From: Spirochaeta cellobiosiphila DSM 17781
Lineage (GTDB): Bacteria > Spirochaetota > Spirochaetia > DSM-17781
Direction of reading: 5' to 3'
DNA: 33,984 bases
NCBI RefSeq assembly: GCF_000426705.1
Contig: NZ_AUFW01000022.1
Span: forward strand, 1 to 33,984
Under the pieces are notes generated by a model, which made no database searches, was not told the origin of the DNA, and saw only the letters and a program-made list of their open reading frames with translations. Of the stretch, positions 32,432 through 33,984 are shown in pieces; the first letter of the stretch is position 1; each line of letters begins with the position of its first letter. The position numbers and the translations under genes are program-made.

Positions 32432-32974
32432 TTATTTTTTAATATTTTTACATAAAAAAAAGAAATCCTGACCATGATCAAAAGTGTTTAATAGAGAAAA
32501 ATTAGTATTACCAATTTCTTCATATATATTATTTGTGACGTTCTTTTTTAATATGGAAAAAACTAAAATACCTTCTTTTTTTAATACTCTATTTATTTCG
32601 GTTAATGCAGAATTAACACTTTGATCGAGAAGGCCAATTACAGTAAAACTAAAAACATAATCAAAGTAGTTATGGGGATAATTTAATTCTTCAATATCCA
32701 TGATGGATAAATGGGGAATACTCTTTTTTTGTCCTTCCCTAATCATACCAGGTGATATGTCAACACCATTATAGAAGGAACACCAAGCGGGATATTTCTT
32801 ATTTAAATATTCATATAATAAACCAGTCCCTGCTCCAGCATCTAAAAACATTTTTCTTTTTTTTACCTGAAAAAAATCATCAAGAGCGTTATATTTTTTC
32901 CATTGTAATTCTTTGAATTGTTCATCATAGTTTGAAGAACTTTTGTTGTATGAGTTAGTTAATATGTCTTTCAT
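32432..32974 (-). CDS. Class I SAM-dependent methyltransferase
   Basis: A 180-residue protein with a Rossmann methyltransferase fold: motif I LDAGAGTG (44-51), VDISPGMI (71-78), a DIEELNYPHNYFDYVFSF stretch matching motif II, and INRVLKKEGILVFSIL. It resembles small methyltransferases of the UbiE/Methyltransf_11 group; the substrate is unknown. GGAGGT lies 13 bases before the ATG, rather far, and an in-frame TAG between them rules out a longer start. It heads the leftward gene series, 23 bases before the open end of the gp25 frame, and is more AT-rich than the structural genes, so it may be a later arrival. Confidence 0.85.
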   Translation of the reverse strand: MKDILTNSYNKSSSNYDEQFKELQWKKYNALDDFFQVKKRKMFLDAGAGTGLLYEYLNKKYPAWCSFYNGVDISPGMIREGQKKSIPHLSIMDIEELNYPHNYFDYVFSFTVIGLLDQSVNSALTEINRVLKKEGILVFSILKKNVTNNIYEEIGNTNFSLLNTFDHGQDFFFLCKNIKK

Positions 32975-33076
32975 GGGCTAATTGACTACCTCCATCAGTA
33001 TCAATAATGTGATGTTATTAAAGTAGTAATCCTTTTGTCTACTTAAAAAAAATTGTGAAATAAAAATGGTAAAAAA
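32975..33076. promoter_or_regulatory. Divergent intergenic region between the two transcription units
   Basis: The only point where transcription diverges in the window. On the plus strand a TTGACT (32982-32987) is spaced 17 bases from a weak TAATGT (33005-33010). On the minus strand TAGACA followed by TTTAATAAC is a partial match. Both are below what I would call a firm promoter, but both units need a promoter here. A 4-codon frame (ATG at 33066) ends in the ATGA overlapping the spike start. Confidence 0.4.
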
Positions 33077-33709
33077 ATGAATGAATTTATTTATGGAACA
33101 GTAAGCAACAACACAGACCCAGATAGTATGGGACGTATCAAAGTAAGCTATTCATTGCAAGGTGAAGACACAGAAACAGACTGGCTACCTATCTTAAGTT
33201 TTTATGCAACCAATGGTTCTGGAGCTTTTTTCCTACCTGAAGTGGGAGACCAAGTTGTTATAGCCTTTCAAGATGCCAGACACCAGGCAGGCTTTGTCCT
33301 AGGAAGTCTCCACCATCAGGACAACCTTCCCCCCAGTACAGAAGAAAACACCGACAGTGATCTTAATGCAGATGGTGAAAACAATCTCCAATTCATTAAA
33401 AGTCGTTCCGGTAATAAACTGATCCTGGATGATAAATCAGGCGAAGAAAAGATCCAGCTTATCGCTGCTGACGGAGCAACCAGATTTGAATTTCTCATGG
33501 CTGATGAAATGATAAATCTGGAGACTGATAAGGATTTAAGAATATCTGCGGCAGGTAAAATCATGATTGAAGCGGAAGAAGCGGAGTTATCCCTATCAGG
33601 AGGATTGCAAGCTACAGCCGATGGTATATCCATAGAAAGTGATTCTGATGTAAGTCTTACGGCCTCTGACAATATGAATGTCGAAGGATCCTCAGTCAAA
33701 CTCAATTAA
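33077..33709 (+). CDS. gp5/VgrG OB-fold spike protein 1
   Basis: A 210-residue protein. The N-terminal OB-fold of the phage base V / gp5 type is clear: YGTVSNNTDPDSMGRIKVSY, TDWLPILSFYATNGSGAFFL, PEVGDQVVIAFQDA, then GFVLGSLHHQDNLPP. It is followed by a linker, FIKSRSGNKLILDDKSGEE and a C-terminal beta-repeat segment (about 120-210; LRISAAGKIMIEAEEAEL, VSLTASDNMNVEGSSVKL) that would form a trimeric beta-helix needle. The hub half is the separate gene at 16715. The start ATG has only a weak SD. Confidence 0.9.
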   Translation: MNEFIYGTVSNNTDPDSMGRIKVSYSLQGEDTETDWLPILSFYATNGSGAFFLPEVGDQVVIAFQDARHQAGFVLGSLHHQDNLPPSTEENTDSDLNADGENNLQFIKSRSGNKLILDDKSGEEKIQLIAADGATRFEFLMADEMINLETDKDLRISAAGKIMIEAEEAELSLSGGLQATADGISIESDSDVSLTASDNMNVEGSSVKLN

Positions 33710-33721
33710 GGAGAGCTTATT

Positions 33722-33984
33722 ATGATACTCACCTACCAGGACTTAGATAAAGTCCGTCGGGAAAAGTATGATCCTTCTGATATCAGTTCAAGGGATAACT
33801 ATCTACGTAATTACCCACCTAGCATGATCACAACAACCATTGGTATTGTAGAGAACAACAGTGATCCCGATGGATTAGGACGTCTCAGGGTCAGGCTTCC
33901 CTTAGTAAGCAATGCCCTAACCCCCTGGATATTCCAGGTTCAACCTTTCGCCAGTAAGGGCTACGGAACATGGTTCAACCCTGA
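33722..33984 (+). CDS. gp5/VgrG-like spike protein 2, 3' end outside window
   Basis: The first 87 codons are visible. AAGGAGA stands 7 bases before the ATG at 33722, 12 bases after spike 1. After about 35 residues (MILTYQDLDKVRREKYDPS and onward) comes an OB-fold like that of spike 1: IGIVENNSDPDGLGRLRVRL, then ALTPWIFQVQPFASKGYGTW. A second spike-type protein in tandem suggests two alternative or stacked needle proteins. The rest lies right of the window. Confidence 0.85.
   Translation, partial: MILTYQDLDKVRREKYDPSDISSRDNYLRNYPPSMITTTIGIVENNSDPDGLGRLRVRLPLVSNALTPWIFQVQPFASKGYGTWFNP

Noticed and set aside
6398-33984. Prophage or type VI secretion system
   Set aside because: No capsid, terminase, portal, integrase or lysis genes, and no TssJ/L/M or ClpV. 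Afp-type sheath, LysM, gpI, DUF4157 and DUF6760 proteins indicate an eCIS.

Overview
The window is almost entirely one contractile injection system (CIS) locus of the extracellular, Afp/PVC-like type (eCIS). It carries a nuclease cargo and a long tandem array of immunity-like genes. I see no capsid, terminase or portal gene, so it is not a complete prophage. I also see no TssJ/L/M or ClpV, so it is not a type VI system. The DNA is AT-rich, with strong Shine-Dalgarno (SD) sites and many ATGA or TAATG gene overlaps. Exported proteins have signal peptides ending in LFAQ or VWAQ, and there is a lipoprotein with an ITSC lipobox. This suggests a diderm bacterium, and a spirochaete (Spirochaetota) is my best guess; that assignment is inference only.

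Nearly everything is read on the minus strand, from right to left. At the right edge, 33077-33984 is divergent (plus strand) and encodes two OB-fold spike proteins related to gp5/VgrG, the second cut by the window. The leftward block begins with a small methyltransferase (32974). Next come baseplate genes gp25/W and J, a likely tail-terminator protein, sheath 1 and tube 1. A hairpin terminator (26629-26656) lies just after the tube gene. Two exported proteins and a DUF1257 protein follow, then a gpI-like baseplate protein, a possible fibre or periphery protein, an FHA protein and a membrane-anchored vWA protein. The block continues with sheath 2, tube 2, a LysM protein (Afp7-like) and a gpD/gp27-like hub.

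From 16718 to 12162 lies an accessory and assembly block: a radical SAM activase-like protein, a Ycf46-like AAA+ ATPase, DUF2997, two paralogous gp26-type assembly proteins with a CxxC motif, a pentapeptide-repeat protein, a 68-residue protein and a DUF6760 protein. It leads into a 1065-residue protein I do not recognise, a DUF4157 protein (HELQH) and a 575-residue toxin with a C-terminal AHH (HNH/EndoVII) nuclease domain. The last two are translationally coupled.

Positions 1-6385 hold eight intact or edge-cut Imm11/DUF1629-like genes and one decayed copy. They repeat every 618-621 bp, mostly with each stop codon directly abutting the next ATG. Two small single-span membrane proteins interrupt the array.

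A plausible reading is as follows. The sheath, tube, baseplate and spike genes build the particle. The gp26-like, AAA+ and pentapeptide proteins help assemble it. The DUF4157 and AHH proteins are cargo. The array protects the producer or its kin from that cargo and its variants. The most unusual points are the embedded Ycf46-DUF2997-radical SAM-DUF1257 set, the envelope-directed FHA/vWA/lipoprotein set, and a mosaic polyimmunity array attached to an eCIS.
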